Below, one piece after another: positions 63,295 through 64,000 of a DNA stretch of 64,000 nucleotides. A program made the position numbers and the translations under genes. How positions within the stretch are numbered: the stretch's first letter is position 1; each line of letters opens with the position of its first letter. The notes under the pieces were generated by a model, which saw only the letters and a program-made list of their open reading frames with translations, was not told the DNA's origin and did no database searches. Origin of the DNA: Streptomyces spongiicola (GTDB lineage: Bacteria > Actinomycetota > Actinomycetes > Streptomycetales > Streptomycetaceae); NCBI RefSeq assembly GCF_003122365.1, contig NZ_CP029254.1:992001-1056000 (forward strand), read 5' to 3'.

Positions 63295-63948
63295 GTGGTG
63301 GTCGACCCCGGCCACAACCCCGGGAACTTCCGCCACACCCGCGAGATCGGCCGGCTCGTGGACATCGGCACGAACCGCAAGGAGTGCGACACCACGGGCA
63401 CGGCCACCGGCGACGGCTACACCGAGGCCGCGTTCAACCTCGACGTCTCGCACCGCCTCCGCGCCCTGCTGGAGAAGCAGGGCGCGACGGTGCTCCTCAC
63501 CCAGGACGGCGACCGGCCGTTCGGCCCCTGTGTGGACGAGCGGGCCCGCTTCGGCAACGGGGCCGCAGCCGACGCCGCGGTCTCGATCCACGCCGACGGA
63601 TCGGGCAGCGGCAACCGCGGCTTCCATGTGATCCACCCCGCGCAGGTCAAGGGCGGCGCCGCCGACACCGCGGGGATCGTCGGCCCGTCACGTGAGCTGG
63701 CCGAGCGTATCGCCGGGAGGCTCGTGCGGGTCACGGGCAGCGCACCCGCCGACTACGTGGGCGGTGGAACCGGGTTGCACGAGCGCGGCGACCTCGGCGG
63801 GCTGAACCTGTCGACCGTCCCCAAGGTCTTCGTCGAGTGCGGGAACATGCGCGACGCGAAGGACGCGGCCCTGCTGAAGAGTTCGCGGTGGCGCCAGGAC
63901 GCGGCCCGGGGCATCGCCGAAGGCATCAGCACCTACCTGCTGGGGTAG
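63295..63948 (+). CDS. N-acetylmuramoyl-L-alanine amidase, catalytic domain (Amidase_3)
   Basis: The 217 residues from VVDPGHNPGNFRHTREIGRL to the stop form a complete zinc amidase that cleaves the lactyl-peptide bond of peptidoglycan. Zinc ligands: His in DPGHN, Glu in YTEAAFNLDVSHRLRALLEK, His in VSIHADGSGSGN; catalytic Glu in KVFVECGNMRDAKD. The same frame is open upstream to about 62880 as low-complexity linker but has no usable start codon, and its leader (62553-62906) is in another frame. If the shift is real, the enzyme is not exported. Confidence 0.85.
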   Translation: MVVDPGHNPGNFRHTREIGRLVDIGTNRKECDTTGTATGDGYTEAAFNLDVSHRLRALLEKQGATVLLTQDGDRPFGPCVDERARFGNGAAADAAVSIHADGSGSGNRGFHVIHPAQVKGGAADTAGIVGPSRELAERIAGRLVRVTGSAPADYVGGGTGLHERGDLGGLNLSTVPKVFVECGNMRDAKDAALLKSSRWRQDAARGIAEGISTYLLG

Positions 63949-64000
63949 ACCGGGCAGGCGATAGATTCGTCTCCCGCCGGCGACGGGGGTCGCACACCGG

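Overview
Organism and overall character. The window is very GC-rich, uses strong GGAG-type ribosome binding sites, frequent GTG/TTG starts and overlapping stop/start codons, and carries families typical of Streptomyces: whiJ/abaA-like loci (XRE regulator, DUF397, RsbW-like ATPase), pglW/pglX, an AfsA/ScbR-type butyrolactone locus, and the RNase HI-acid phosphatase fusion next to rnpB. It is a Streptomyces (or close relative) chromosome segment. About two thirds (1-43.4 kb) looks accessory; the rest (43.5-64 kb) looks like conserved chromosome.

Left part (1-14 kb). After a partial gene comes a four-fold tandem array of a two-gene module (XRE/DUF5753 regulator followed by DUF397 protein), each with its own hairpin terminator. 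Two regulator copies are intact, one has lost its N-terminal half by an internal deletion, and one carries an amber codon. The array ends at a divergent RsbW-like ATPase gene, and each repeat still carries the first codons of that gene, which shows how the unit was duplicated. Convergent to it lie pglX and pglW, the methyltransferase and kinase of the phage growth limitation (BREX type 2) system, overlapping by GTGA. pglY and pglZ are not in this window.

14-26 kb. A long inverted repeat and a 9-bp tandem repeat are followed by an MFS exporter with a divergent TetR repressor and two perfect operator palindromes. Then comes a decayed regulatory region (fragments of a flavin monooxygenase and a GAF regulator, and a frameshifted SARP activator) next to a butyrolactone signalling set: a TetR regulator, an SDR, a ScbR-like receptor and an AfsA-like synthase, with AT-rich candidate receptor sites. 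A secreted trypsin-fold protein has lost its catalytic His and Ser and carries lectin and FG-GAP repeats.

26-43.5 kb. This 17.5 kb block is bounded by two copies of a roughly 62 bp element built from phased AGGGACTT-like repeats. It holds an ARMT1/DUF89 phosphatase, a large HTH-NB-ARC-WD40 STAND protein, a six-gene operon (methyltransferase, dimethylformamidase-like protein, glycosyltransferase, membrane protein, FkbM methyltransferase, histidine phosphatase), a methionyl-tRNA synthetase, a nucleotide-sugar dehydrogenase plus epimerase, and small or broken genes ending beside rnpB. A sensor-controlled glycan or glycoconjugate pathway is the best reading. This is the strongest candidate for an undescribed system.

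43.5-64 kb. rnpB is followed by a MerR regulator with a membrane protein, YaaA, and a coupled operon of Nif3-like protein, zinc-ribbon protein and RNase HI-phosphatase. A hypothetical gene and a small conserved protein come next. Then follows a lipid/steroid-type beta-oxidation set (MaoC hydratase, Zn-dehydrogenase, SDR, thiolase) whose two promoter regions each carry a box matching the KstR consensus TNNAACNNGTTNNA, with an MFS exporter between them. The window ends with a small hypothetical gene, a methyltransferase and a lipoprotein-type N-acetylmuramoyl-L-alanine amidase whose leader and catalytic domain are out of frame. No tRNA, rRNA or CRISPR array was recognised.
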